From NCBI RefSeq assembly GCF_000620505.1, contig NZ_JIBC01000008.1, positions 310,001 to 374,000 of the forward strand: a stretch of DNA of 64,000 bases, read 5' to 3'. Numbering within the stretch: the stretch's first letter is position 1; every line of letters starts with the position of its first letter. Positions 1 to 9,414 of this stretch are shown here, piece by piece. The DNA is from Sulfitobacter sp. 20_GPM-1509m (GTDB lineage: Bacteria; Pseudomonadota; Alphaproteobacteria; Rhodobacterales; Rhodobacteraceae). Both the position numbers and the translations under genes were made by a program. The notes under the pieces are model-generated. The model saw only the letters and a list, made by a program, of their open reading frames with translations, was not told the DNA's origin and did no database searches.

Positions 1-26
1 AGTCCAAGATCGCCTCGCGCATGTAA

Positions 27-57
27 AAGGCAGCCCTGCCGCGCGTCGCGGGCAGGG
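27..57 (-). terminator. Rho-independent terminator candidate
   Basis: On the minus strand a hairpin with perfect 7-bp arms (CCCTGCC at 34-40 and GGCAGGG at 51-57) is followed by CTGCCTTTT. It lies immediately after the stop codon of the minus-strand GDSL lipoprotein gene, so it plausibly ends that transcript. The loop is about 10 nt and GC-rich. Confidence 0.6.
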
Positions 58-58
58 T

Positions 59-703
59 TCAGCGCGCCAGCAATGGCGCGATCAGTCCGGCAATACGCGC
101 TGATCCTTTTCGTGACGGATGCAAACGGTCCGACGCGAAAAGGGACAGGTCGTCCGCCCGGAACACGTCATCCATATCCGCCAGCGTCACCCCGGCATCA
201 GATCCGGCCATCCGCCGCAGCCGGTCCTCCAACACCTGATAGGGCCTTTCGCATGCGGTGCCCGCATACCGTGGCGCGGTATAGTAGTCCGCCCAGATCA
301 CCTTTGACCCGCGCGCCCGCAGATCGGCCACCAACGCGGGGATCGCACCCTGGGTCCCGTTTTCGGAAATCAGCCGATCCAGAACCGCCCCGCAGTCAGA
401 GCAGTTGCAATTCGCGCTCAGGTCGTTGGCGCCGCCGTTCAAAATCACCCACTCGGGCCGCAACCCCTCCAGCTGTGCCGGAATGTTCAATGGCCCGATG
501 CCGCCGATGATACGCGCAGAGGGCAAGGAAACATCCCCGACAGGAGCGCCCAGACCCGCGCGCAAACCGTCAGCGACAGAACCGCCTGCGGTCCGGTTCC
601 AGGCCATGACGGAATCCCCCGCCACAATGATGCGTGCATCCTGCGGCACGCCGCGTCCACAGGCGCTCAGCAGGCACAGGACGAATATGATACAGTATTT
701 CAT
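59..703 (-). CDS. SGNH/GDSL-type esterase lipoprotein
   Basis: A 214-residue exported lipoprotein of the SGNH hydrolase superfamily, probably an esterase or lipase acting at the envelope. The N-terminus is a lipoprotein signal with lipobox LLSAC (Cys15). Block I is GDS at 29-31 (nucleophile Ser31), block III is GAND at 91-94, and the C-terminal DxxH pair is Asp192/His195, so the catalytic set looks complete. A cysteine-rich insert (NCNCSDC) follows block III and may form disulfides. The gene stands alone and is divergent from the ABC operon, with about 230 bp between them. The substrate cannot be read from sequence; carbohydrate or lipid ester cleavage is an inference from the family. Confidence 0.8.
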   Translation of the reverse strand: MKYCIIFVLCLLSACGRGVPQDARIIVAGDSVMAWNRTAGGSVADGLRAGLGAPVGDVSLPSARIIGGIGPLNIPAQLEGLRPEWVILNGGANDLSANCNCSDCGAVLDRLISENGTQGAIPALVADLRARGSKVIWADYYTAPRYAGTACERPYQVLEDRLRRMAGSDAGVTLADMDDVFRADDLSLFASDRLHPSRKGSARIAGLIAPLLAR

Positions 704-931
704 CCTCGTGAATTAGTCCGCCCGACAGCGCGCTCAAGCCATACTGACGAAATCTTGCAAAGATCGTCCGCACAAGACACGGGCCCGCGCAAGGAACTCC
801 CGCAAGCGGACGTATGAAGTTTTTTTGTCTCTGCCGTAATTGCATTGACCATCCCCGTCCTCCTGCGCAGACTGATGCGCACAAGGGAGGCTGATGGCCG
901 CCCGTATCTGCCATGGAACCCGGGGGTCCTA
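704..931. other. Divergent intergenic region
   Basis: This 228-bp gap separates the divergent GDSL lipoprotein and ABC binding-protein genes and must hold promoters for both. It has a T-run (TTTTTTT) near 820 and no convincing riboswitch fold, operator or small gene that I could identify. Confidence 0.4.
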
Positions 932-2419
932 ATGTCTGAATTTTCAAGAATTTTCGCCGCAACCACTGTCGCGCTGGGAATGGGCTTGTCGCCACTGGCC
1001 GCCGCCGCCGACCAGATCATCATCGGCCTGCAACAGGAACCGACCACGCTTGATCCCACCGCCGACGCCACCGCGTCGATTGACGGCATGATGACCATGA
1101 ACGTGTTCGAGGCGCTGACCATCGTGGCCGAGAACGGAGAAGTCCAACCGAACCTGGCCACCGGCTGGAAAATTTCGGATGACGGGCTGACCTATACTTT
1201 CCAGCTGGCCCAGGACGTGACATTCCACGACGGCACCACCTTTGACGCCGACGACGTGGTGTTCTCTTTCAACCGTGCCATGGCCGAAGACAGCGTGAAC
1301 CCGTCCAAGTCGATCTTCAAACCGATCGAGAGCGTCACTGCCATCGACCCGCACACCGTTGAAATCAAACTGTCGCGCAAGGATGCGTTTTTCCTGTTCA
1401 ACATGGGTCAGGGCGACAGCGCCATCGTGGCCTCTGAATCGGTGGACACCAACAACACCAACCCCGTGGGCACCGGTCCGTTCAAATTTGACAGCTGGAC
1501 CCGGGGCGATCGCCTGACACTGGTGAAAAACCCGGACTACCGCGATGCCGCAGGCGTGGCGCTGGACAAGGTCGAGTTCCGCTTTATCTCGGATCCCTCC
1601 GCTGCCACGGCCGCGATGATGGCCGAAGAGCTGGACGCCTTCCCCGGCTTTCCCGCGCCCGAACTGCTGGTCCAGTTCGAAGCCGACCCGCGCTTTCGCG
1701 TGAACATCGGCTCGACCGAGGGCGAGGTCATCCTGGCCATGAACAACTCGAAACCGCCCTTCGACAACATCGAGGTGCGCCGCGCCGTGGCCACCGCCGT
1801 GAACCGCGACGAGATCATCGAAGGCGCGATGTACGGCCAGGCCGTGCCCATCGGCAGCTTTTACCCGCCGCACGGCACCGCCTATGTCGATCTGACCGAC
1901 GCCTATCCGCACGACACGGCCAAGGCCAAGCAGATGTTCACCGACGCGGGAGTCGAAGGCACCACCATGACCCTGCGCGTGCCGCCCTTCCCCTATGCCA
2001 CACGGTCGGCTGAAATCATCCAGTCGGAACTGGCCGCCGCCGGCATCGACGCCAAGGTTGAAAACGTCGAATGGGGCTTCTGGATCGACGAGATCTACAA
2101 GAAGAAAAACTATGACATGACCATCATCGCGCATACCTCGCCCAACGACATGGGCAACTTTGCGCGCGGGCCGGATTATTTCTATGGCTACGATGACGCC
2201 ACCTTCAACGACCTGTGGGGCCAGATCGAAACCGAAACCGACCCCGCCAAGCGCGATGCGCTGCTGCAGGAAGGTCAACGCTTTCTGACCGACCAGTCGG
2301 TGCACGTGTTCCTGTTCCAGCTGCCGCTGCTGGGCGTCTTTAAAACCAGCGTCGAAGGCTATTGGTCCTCGGCCCCCGTCCTGTACATGCCGCTCAAGGG
2401 TGTGACGAACGCAGGCTGA
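932..2419 (+). CDS. ABC transporter substrate-binding protein, peptide/nickel (SBP_bac_5) family
   Basis: Periplasmic binding protein of a Dpp/Opp-type importer, 495 residues from the ATG at 932. An upstream in-frame ATG at 845 would add 29 residues with no signal-peptide character, whereas the 932 start gives a classical signal peptide ending in Ala-Ala-Ala before DQIIIG. The mature protein shows family landmarks: the opening QQEPTTLDPT, the WKISDDGLTYTFQL segment and the NPVGTGPFKFDSW segment. It is the first gene of a run with two permeases, two ATPases and two hydrolases. A strong hairpin follows the stop codon, a common arrangement that lets the binding protein be made in excess. The ligand is not readable; peptides, opines, glycosides or phosphorylated compounds are all possible for the family. 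Confidence 0.93.
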   Translation: MSEFSRIFAATTVALGMGLSPLAAAADQIIIGLQQEPTTLDPTADATASIDGMMTMNVFEALTIVAENGEVQPNLATGWKISDDGLTYTFQLAQDVTFHDGTTFDADDVVFSFNRAMAEDSVNPSKSIFKPIESVTAIDPHTVEIKLSRKDAFFLFNMGQGDSAIVASESVDTNNTNPVGTGPFKFDSWTRGDRLTLVKNPDYRDAAGVALDKVEFRFISDPSAATAAMMAEELDAFPGFPAPELLVQFEADPRFRVNIGSTEGEVILAMNNSKPPFDNIEVRRAVATAVNRDEIIEGAMYGQAVPIGSFYPPHGTAYVDLTDAYPHDTAKAKQMFTDAGVEGTTMTLRVPPFPYATRSAEIIQSELAAAGIDAKVENVEWGFWIDEIYKKKNYDMTIIAHTSPNDMGNFARGPDYFYGYDDATFNDLWGQIETETDPAKRDALLQEGQRFLTDQSVHVFLFQLPLLGVFKTSVEGYWSSAPVLYMPLKGVTNAG

Positions 2420-2426
2420 CAAGGAT

Positions 2427-2455
2427 CGGCCGCAGGGCTTCGGGCGCTGCGGCCG
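2427..2455 (+). promoter_or_regulatory. Intercistronic hairpin after the binding-protein gene
   Basis: Arms CGGCCGCAG (2427-2435) and CTGCGGCCG (2447-2455) pair perfectly around an 11-nt loop containing TTCG. No T-run follows and the permease gene starts at 2466, so an mRNA-stabilising or partial-termination element is more likely than a full terminator. Confidence 0.55.
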
Positions 2456-2465
2456 GATCAAACGG

Positions 2466-3410
2466 ATGTGGTATTTCATCTTTCGCCGGACCGCCGGATT
2501 CGTGGCGACACTGTTTGTGGTGTCGGCTGTTGTCTTTTCCGTGATGAACATCCTGCCGGGTGATCCGGCGCTGACCATTCTGGGGCTGGACGCGACCGAC
2601 GATGCGCTGGCCGCATTGCGCGAACAGCTAGGGCTGAACCAGCCGGTGCTGGCGCGCTATGTCTCGTGGGTCTGGAATGCGCTGCAGGGTGATTTCGGCA
2701 TCAGCCATTCCTTCCGCGTGCCGGTGTCCGAACTGATCGCGGAACGCCTTCCGATGACCGTGTCGCTGGCGGTGGCGGGCATGATCTTTACGCTGGTGAT
2801 CGCGCTGAGCCTGGGCATTGGTGCTGCGGCGCGGCACCGCAAGGTGGGTGACTGGGGGGTGATGTTCATCTCGCAGATCGGGATCGCGGTGCCTGCCTTC
2901 TGGCTGTCGATGCTGCTGGTGTTGCTGTTCGCGGTCAAACTGCGCTGGCTGCCGCCCGGCGGGTTCGCGGGCTGGTCCGATCCGGTGGCGGCGATGCGGT
3001 CGCTGGTGTTGCCGACCATCGCCCTGGGCGTGGTGCAGTCGGCGGTGCTGGCGCGGGTCACGCGGTCGTCGGCGCTCGAAGTCATGCGGCAGGATTTTGT
3101 CAGAACCGCCCGCGCCTCAGGGCTGTCCCGGCGGCGGGTGTTATGGCGGCACGTGCTGCCCAACGCGCTGGTGCCGATCGTGACCATCGTGGGGATGCAG
3201 TTCGCGGCGCTGGTGACGGGCACCATCGTGATTGAAAACGTGTTCTACCTGCCGGGGCTCGGGCGGCTGATATTCCAGTCGATTTCCAACCGCGACCTGC
3301 CGACGGTGCAGGCGCTGGTGATGCTGTTTGCCGCCATCGTGGTGACGGCCAATTTCGTGGTCGACCTGCTGTACGTGGTGATCGACCCGCGCCTGAAGGC
3401 CCGCACATGA
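2466..3410 (+). CDS. ABC transporter permease, DppB-like
   Basis: Inner-membrane permease of 314 residues with about six transmembrane helices. It begins with the WYFIFRRTAGF segment typical of DppB/OppB, has the LPGDPA motif after the first helix, and carries the cytoplasmic EAA-type coupling loop around residues 213-235 (RTARASGLSRRRVLWRHVLP) that contacts the ATPases. It ends with IDPRLKART as DppB proteins do. The stop overlaps the next permease start by 4 bp, so translation is probably coupled. Confidence 0.93.
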   Translation: MWYFIFRRTAGFVATLFVVSAVVFSVMNILPGDPALTILGLDATDDALAALREQLGLNQPVLARYVSWVWNALQGDFGISHSFRVPVSELIAERLPMTVSLAVAGMIFTLVIALSLGIGAAARHRKVGDWGVMFISQIGIAVPAFWLSMLLVLLFAVKLRWLPPGGFAGWSDPVAAMRSLVLPTIALGVVQSAVLARVTRSSALEVMRQDFVRTARASGLSRRRVLWRHVLPNALVPIVTIVGMQFAALVTGTIVIENVFYLPGLGRLIFQSISNRDLPTVQALVMLFAAIVVTANFVVDLLYVVIDPRLKART

Positions 3411-4228
3411 CCCGCCGATTGCCTGTCAATTTCATCCTTGGCGCGGTGCTGGTGGCGCTGGTCGTGGGCACCGCGGCACTGTCGCTGGTGTGGACCCCGC
3501 ATGACGCAACGCAGATGGCGATTTCGAACAAATTCGCCGCGCCCTCGGCCACCCACTGGCTGGGCACCGACCAGTTGGGCCGCGATGTACTGTCGCAACT
3601 GATGGCGGGCGCGCGCAATTCGATGGCGGTGGCGCTGGTGGCGGTGCTGCTGGGCGGATCGGTCGGCGTGGCGCTGGGGCTGCTGGCCTCGGCCCTTGGC
3701 GGCTGGGTCGAAGACGGGGTGATGCGGCTGGCCGATCTGGGCTTTGCCTTTCCGGCGCTGCTGTTTGCGATCATGCTGGCGGCGGTCTTTGGCCCGTCGC
3801 TGACCAATGCGGTGCTGGCGATTGCCTTTATCAACATTCCGGTCTTTGCCCGTGTGACGCGGGGGGCGGCCAATCAGGTCTGGACGCTGGACTATGTGCT
3901 GGCCGCCCGCGCGGCGGGCATGAACCGCTTTGCCATCAGCCGCGACCACATCCTGCCCAACATCGCCGCCGCGATCATCGTGCAGGCGACCATCGAATTC
4001 GCCGTCGCCATCCTGGCCGAGGCGGCGCTGTCCTACCTTGGCCTTGGCGCGCAACCGCCTGCGTCCAGTTGGGGCCGCCTGCTGTCCGAGGCGCAGACGC
4101 TGATGTACATCGCGCCGCAACTGGCGATCTATCCGGGGCTGTGCATCGTCGTCGCGGTCGTCGGCTTTGGCCTGTTGGGCGACGGGCTGCGCGACATGTC
4201 CGACCCCCGCCTGTCGAGGGAGCGTTAG
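3407..4228 (+). CDS. ABC transporter permease, DppC-like
   Basis: Second permease of the importer, 273 residues. It has one N-terminal helix, a periplasmic stretch containing HWLGTDQLGRDVLSQL (a hallmark of DppC/OppC), then five helices. The coupling loop AARAAGMNRFAISRDHILPN lies near residues 163-184. It overlaps dppB-like by 4 bp and abuts the first ATPase gene with no spacer, so the operon structure is clear. Confidence 0.93.
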   Translation: MTRRLPVNFILGAVLVALVVGTAALSLVWTPHDATQMAISNKFAAPSATHWLGTDQLGRDVLSQLMAGARNSMAVALVAVLLGGSVGVALGLLASALGGWVEDGVMRLADLGFAFPALLFAIMLAAVFGPSLTNAVLAIAFINIPVFARVTRGAANQVWTLDYVLAARAAGMNRFAISRDHILPNIAAAIIVQATIEFAVAILAEAALSYLGLGAQPPASSWGRLLSEAQTLMYIAPQLAIYPGLCIVVAVVGFGLLGDGLRDMSDPRLSRER

Positions 4229-5197
4229 ATGTTCCAGCTTGCCGATTTCTCCGTCAGCTTTGGCACCGCCACCGCCCTGCGCCGGGCCACGCTGGACATC
4301 CGTCAGGGCGACCGGCTGGGCATTGTCGGTGAAAGCGGGTCGGGCAAGACCATGCTGGCGCTGGCCCTGATGGGCATGGCCCCCGACGCCGCAAAGATCG
4401 GCGGACGGCTGACCATCGACGGGCAGGACATGACCCACGCATCCGAACGCACATGGCAACAGATGCGCGCGCGCCGTGTCGCGATGATCTTTCAGGAACC
4501 GATGAGCGCGCTGAACCCGCTGCGCCGCATCGGCGACACGATGATGGAACCGCTGATCGTGCACGAGGGGCTGAGCCGCGCACAGGCGCAGGCCCGCGTG
4601 CTGGCGTTGTTCGAGGAGGTCGGCATTCCCGACCCCGCCGCGCGGCTGCGCATGTTCCCGCACGAGCTAAGCGGCGGCCAGCGTCAGCGGGTGCTGATCG
4701 CGCTGGCATTGGCCTGCAACCCTGCGCTGCTGATCGCGGACGAGCCGACGACGGCGCTGGACGCGAACGTGGCGCTGCGGATCACCGACCTGCTGGTGCG
4801 GCTGGCCCGCGAACGCGGCATGGCGCTGGTGTTCATCACCCATGATCTGGCGGCGGTGGCACGCACCACCAAGGACATCGTGGTGATGTACGGCGGCGAC
4901 ATGATCGAACGCGGCCCGACCGCGCAAGTTCTCGCCGCCCCTGCCCACCCCTATACGCAGGGGCTGCTGGCCGCGCGCCCCGACCCCACCGTCCCGCCGC
5001 GTGACGCGACCGGCAAACGCCGCCGCCTGCCGACCTTGCCGGGCACCGTGCCGCCGCTGGCCGCCCTGCCCCAAGGGTGCCGCTTTTCGGGCCGGTGCAG
5101 TGTCGAGCTGCCGCAATGCGCGGGCACGCGCCCCACGGACCACGCCGTTGACCCGGACCGCTCTGCCGCCTGTCACCTGCTGGGGGCCGCGCCATGA
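4229..5197 (+). CDS. ABC transporter ATP-binding protein, DppD-like
   Basis: ATPase of 322 residues that powers the importer. Walker A is GESGSGKT at 34-41, the Q-loop follows as FQEPMSALNP, the signature LSGGQRQR is near 148-155 and Walker B LLIADEPTTALD follows. The C-terminal oligopeptide-transporter extension is present, with the cysteine-rich GCRFSGRC...QC pattern that in DppD/OppD homologues can carry an Fe-S cluster. It starts directly after the DppC-like stop and overlaps the next ATPase by 4 bp. Confidence 0.93.
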   Translation: MFQLADFSVSFGTATALRRATLDIRQGDRLGIVGESGSGKTMLALALMGMAPDAAKIGGRLTIDGQDMTHASERTWQQMRARRVAMIFQEPMSALNPLRRIGDTMMEPLIVHEGLSRAQAQARVLALFEEVGIPDPAARLRMFPHELSGGQRQRVLIALALACNPALLIADEPTTALDANVALRITDLLVRLARERGMALVFITHDLAAVARTTKDIVVMYGGDMIERGPTAQVLAAPAHPYTQGLLAARPDPTVPPRDATGKRRRLPTLPGTVPPLAALPQGCRFSGRCSVELPQCAGTRPTDHAVDPDRSAACHLLGAAP

Positions 5198-5979
5198 CCG
5201 CCCCGCTGCTGGACGCCCGCAACCTGACCCGCCGCTACCGCCTGCCGCGCACGTCGCTGTTGCACCCGGCCCCGGTGCTGACGGCGGTGGACAACACCAG
5301 TTTCACCATCAGCGCGGGCGAAACGCTGGGCGTGGTGGGGGAATCCGGCTCGGGCAAATCGACCATCGCCCGCATGGTCATGGCGTTCGAGACACCGGAC
5401 GCGGGCGAGGTGCTGTTTCAGGGACAGAACCTGCACGCCCTGTCGCCTTACGAATTGCGCCTGCAACGCCAGAAATTCCAGATGGTGTTTCAGGACCCCT
5501 TCGGCTCGCTGGACCCGCGCCGCACCGTGGGTTGGTCGATTGCGGAACCCATGCGCGCAATTGGCGCCGACGGTGACACCGCCCGCCGCACCGCCGAGGC
5601 GCTGGAACAGGTCGGCCTGCCCGCCCGAGATGCGGACAAATACCCGCACGAGTTTTCCGGCGGGCAACGCCAGCGCATCGCCATCGCCCGCGCCATCGTC
5701 ACCCGCCCCGCCCTGCTGGTCGCGGACGAGGCGGTTTCGGCGCTGGACGTGTCGGTGCAGGCGCAGATCCTGAACCTGCTGATGGACCTTCAGGACGATC
5801 TGGGGCTGGGCATCCTGTTCATCAGCCACGATCTGGCCGTCGTCGCGTCGATCTGCGACCAGATACTGGTCATGCAGCACGGCAAGCCGCTGGAATCCGG
5901 CCCCGCCGCGCAGGTCTTGCGCAGTCCGGCCCATGCTTATACCCAAACATTGCTGAAGGCCGCAGGAGTTTCCACATGA
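5194..5979 (+). CDS. ABC transporter ATP-binding protein, DppF-like
   Basis: Second ATPase of the importer, 261 residues. Walker A is GESGSGKS at 49-56, the Q-loop is FQDPFGSLDPR, the signature is FSGGQRQR and Walker B reads LLVADEAVSALD, with Ala where DppF usually has Pro. It is shorter than many DppF proteins because it stops soon after SPAHAYTQTLL and lacks the cysteine-rich C-terminal extension seen in its partner. It overlaps the preceding gene and the following phosphoesterase by 4 bp each. Confidence 0.92.
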   Translation: MTAPLLDARNLTRRYRLPRTSLLHPAPVLTAVDNTSFTISAGETLGVVGESGSGKSTIARMVMAFETPDAGEVLFQGQNLHALSPYELRLQRQKFQMVFQDPFGSLDPRRTVGWSIAEPMRAIGADGDTARRTAEALEQVGLPARDADKYPHEFSGGQRQRIAIARAIVTRPALLVADEAVSALDVSVQAQILNLLMDLQDDLGLGILFISHDLAVVASICDQILVMQHGKPLESGPAAQVLRSPAHAYTQTLLKAAGVST

Positions 5980-6785
5980 CACGTTTCATTCACCTGACAG
6001 ACATCCACGTATCGCACCCCGACGCAGGCGATCCGTCGGCAAACGTGGCCGGAAACGCGGCGATGCTGGAACAGGTGGTTGGGATCATCAACGCCATGGA
6101 CCGCCAGCCCGATTTCGTCGTGGCCAGCGGCGATCTGACCAATATGGGCGATCCGGCCAGCTATGGGCTGATCAAGGACATCCTGTCCCCGTTGGCCGCG
6201 CCGCTGGTGCTGGCGCTGGGAAACCATGACAAGCGCGAAGGCTTTCATCAGGTGTTCGACGGCGCGACATCCGATGCGCCCTATTTCCACGATGCCGTGC
6301 ACGCGGGCCTGCACGTCATCACGCTGGACACGCTGGTGCCGGGACATGTGGCGGGCACCATTTGCGACGCACAGTTCGACTATCTGGCACAGGCGCTGAC
6401 CCGTCACGCAGAGCTGCCAAAGCTGATCGTCATGCACCACCCGCCGCGCATTGATGACGCGGGCCTGCCATGGGGCAGCATCGACATGGACAGCACCAAC
6501 CGGCTGGCCGACATGCTGCGCGGGCAGCGTGTGGCGGCGATCCTGTCAGGGCACATCCACATCAATCAGGTCACCCAGTGGCACGGCATTCCCATCGTCG
6601 TCTCGATGGGGCTGAATTCCACCGTCGACCTGCTGGAAACCCGCGACCTGCGCCTGATCGAAGGCCGCACCATCGGCATGTGCGACTGGCGCGACAGCGG
6701 GCTGACCGTCAGCTTTGTCCCCCTGACACCCGAAGCGCGCGAACTGGGCGTGATCGACCGCGCGCGCCTGCTGGCCTTCACATGA
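5976..6785 (+). CDS. Calcineurin-like metallophosphoesterase (CpdA/GpdQ-type)
   Basis: A 269-residue cytoplasmic dinuclear-metal phosphodiesterase. All metal-binding blocks are visible: DIH (Asp9, His11), GDLT at 52-55, GNHD at 82-85, the MHHPP histidine and GHIH near residue 191. The family includes cAMP phosphodiesterase CpdA and glycerophosphodiesterase GpdQ. Location inside a Dpp-type importer operon, overlapping both neighbours by 4 bp, suggests that it processes the imported solute or a phosphodiester made from it, but that is inference. Confidence 0.87.
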   Translation: MTRFIHLTDIHVSHPDAGDPSANVAGNAAMLEQVVGIINAMDRQPDFVVASGDLTNMGDPASYGLIKDILSPLAAPLVLALGNHDKREGFHQVFDGATSDAPYFHDAVHAGLHVITLDTLVPGHVAGTICDAQFDYLAQALTRHAELPKLIVMHHPPRIDDAGLPWGSIDMDSTNRLADMLRGQRVAAILSGHIHINQVTQWHGIPIVVSMGLNSTVDLLETRDLRLIEGRTIGMCDWRDSGLTVSFVPLTPEARELGVIDRARLLAFT

Positions 6786-7537
6786 GCGGCGGCAAAAGGC
6801 ACCTGCCCGTCGAGGGCGCCTTTAACATCCGCGACCTTGGCGGATACCAGACACGTGCAGGCACCCCGATCCCGTGGCGGCGGTTCCTGCGGTCGGACAG
6901 CCTGCACCGCATCGCGCCGCAGGAAATCAGCCGCCTGCACGACGAGGGTCTGCGCGCCGTTATCGACCTGCGCACCAGCGCCGAGGTGGCCAGCGCCCCC
7001 AACCCCTTTGCCGCCTATCCGGACGTGCGGTATCTGAACCTGCCGCTGTTCGACGACCTGTCACCGCAATCCATGTCCGATGCCGCGCAAGAGGGCGACC
7101 ATCCGCTGTTCACCTTTTACATGACGGCGCTGGAAACACGCGGCGATGCGATCTGCGAAATCCTGACCGAGATGGCCCAGATCGACGACGGTGCGGTTCT
7201 GTTCAACTGCACAGCAGGCAAGGACCGCACCGGCATCATCGCGGCGCTGCTGTTGGGCATTGCGGGTGTGCGCCGCGAACAGATCATCGCCGACTATGCG
7301 CTGACCGCCGAGTTCATCCCCGAGCTTGTGGCCGAGTTTCTGGACATCTCGCGCGCCAACGGCGGCGACACCGAACGCTATGCCCGCATGTTGGAAAGCC
7401 CGGCCGAGACGCTGGCCGCAACGATGGACGCGATCCGCGCGAAATACGGGACATTCCGCAGCTATCTACAGTCGATCGGCCTGCCCGAGGACGTGCGCCT
7501 GACCCTGCGTGCGCGCCTGAACGGCACGCAAGACTAG
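6782..7537 (+). CDS. Tyrosine-phosphatase-like protein (Y_phosphatase3 family)
   Basis: A 251-residue protein starting at the ATG that overlaps the phosphoesterase stop (ATGA); an in-frame extension to 6470 would lie wholly inside the upstream gene and is rejected. It opens with the family signature FNIRDLGGY (residues 14-22) and has FRSD-like and DLRT segments. The phosphate-binding loop is FNCTAGKDRTG at 141-151, with nucleophile Cys143 and Arg149. The residue before the cysteine is Asn, where the canonical HCX5R loop has His, which could alter activity or the pKa of the cysteine. Related enzymes dephosphorylate phosphotyrosine, phosphoinositides or small molecules. It is the last gene of the importer operon and converges on kdgD. 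Confidence 0.83.
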   Translation: MSGGKRHLPVEGAFNIRDLGGYQTRAGTPIPWRRFLRSDSLHRIAPQEISRLHDEGLRAVIDLRTSAEVASAPNPFAAYPDVRYLNLPLFDDLSPQSMSDAAQEGDHPLFTFYMTALETRGDAICEILTEMAQIDDGAVLFNCTAGKDRTGIIAALLLGIAGVRREQIIADYALTAEFIPELVAEFLDISRANGGDTERYARMLESPAETLAATMDAIRAKYGTFRSYLQSIGLPEDVRLTLRARLNGTQD

Positions 7538-7538
7538 T

Positions 7539-8516
<978 letters not shown>

Positions 8517-9263
8517 CTATTCGGCAGGGCCGCGCAAAAGACTGCGATACCGCTGCTGACTGCCCGACAGGTGATTGCGCATGGCGTCACGCGCATCGTC
8601 GGGGCTGGCCTGGGCGATGGCATTGGCAATCGCGCGATGCTCGGCCGAGATCAGCGCGATATAACTGTCGGAACTGTGCTGTCCGCCTGTGCCCTCCAGA
8701 CGCGCGCGCGGAATCGACGCCTCGCCCATCATGTCCAGAAACTCGACAAAGCGCGGATTGTTCGCCGCCAGGGCGACGGCGCGGTGAAACCGGAAATCGG
8801 CCTGCGCCGTTGGCTGGCCTTCCTGCGCCAGCGCGCGCACTTCCGCTTCGGCCTGATATATCTCGTCTTCCTGCGCGGGCGACCGGCGTGTGGCCGCCAG
8901 CGCCGCCGCCTCGATCTCGACCGCCGTGCGCAGCTCAAGTACTTCGATGATCGAGGAAATCTTGTCGACGTCCACAACCTGGAACGGGCGCACTTCAGGC
9001 TCTGCCGGGGCCAGGACAAACACCCCCGCCCCCTGTCGCGGCTCGACCAGACCATCGGCGCGCAAGGTTGCAATCGCCTCGCGGATCACCGTGCGCGATA
9101 CGGAAAATGTCTCGGTCAGGCGCGCCTCGGATGGCAGCTTGTCTCCGACCGCAAAGCGTCCTCCGACAATCTGCTCGCGCAGCGCCGCCACGACAGCGGC
9201 CACAAGGTTACCGCGCGCACGCTCGGGCACGAGGGGCGATTTCTGCGGCTGGGTTTCGTCCAT
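8517..9263 (-). CDS. GntR-family (FadR subfamily) transcriptional regulator
   Basis: A 248-residue regulator. The N-terminal winged helix is seen in LPSEARLTETFSVSRTVIREAIATLRADGLV followed by the GAGVFVL wing; that string is described here only as two family motifs, LPSEARL and SRTVIREA. The C-terminal half is an all-helical FCD ligand domain with conserved Asp/His metal positions (FHRAVALAANN, EHRAIANAI). Uronate- and aldarate-responsive regulators (UxuR/ExuR type) belong to this subfamily. It sits between kdgD (same strand) and udh (divergent), so it is probably the local repressor of both, with a sugar acid as inducer. Confidence 0.88.
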   Translation of the reverse strand: MDETQPQKSPLVPERARGNLVAAVVAALREQIVGGRFAVGDKLPSEARLTETFSVSRTVIREAIATLRADGLVEPRQGAGVFVLAPAEPEVRPFQVVDVDKISSIIEVLELRTAVEIEAAALAATRRSPAQEDEIYQAEAEVRALAQEGQPTAQADFRFHRAVALAANNPRFVEFLDMMGEASIPRARLEGTGGQHSSDSYIALISAEHRAIANAIAQASPDDARDAMRNHLSGSQQRYRSLLRGPAE

Positions 9264-9414
9264 TTCGCGGCTCCTTTCCTGACGACTAATTGGCTCTCAT
9301 GTGAAATTTGTCAAACCTTGTGCAAAGTCATCATATGTATTTACACTTCCCCCACTGCCTTTGTCTGCCTGATCTGCACACCGGCGCCAAAGCACCACTA
9401 TGAAAGAGGTTTTC

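Noticed and set aside
704-931. Possible riboswitch upstream of the ABC operon
   Set aside because: The leader is long enough, but I could not find paired helices or conserved core motifs of any known class.
944-2578. Long minus-strand open frame opposite the ABC binding-protein gene
   Set aside because: It is antisense to a clear family member and has repetitive, His/Arg/Gly-rich composition typical of high-GC shadow frames. The same applies to 3245-4663, 9331-11925 and 44367-48014 on the minus strand and 18153-20066 on the plus strand.
6470-6781. Extended N-terminus for the tyrosine-phosphatase-like protein
   Set aside because: The extension lies wholly inside the metallophosphoesterase gene in another frame; the ATGA overlap at 6782 gives the normal family start.
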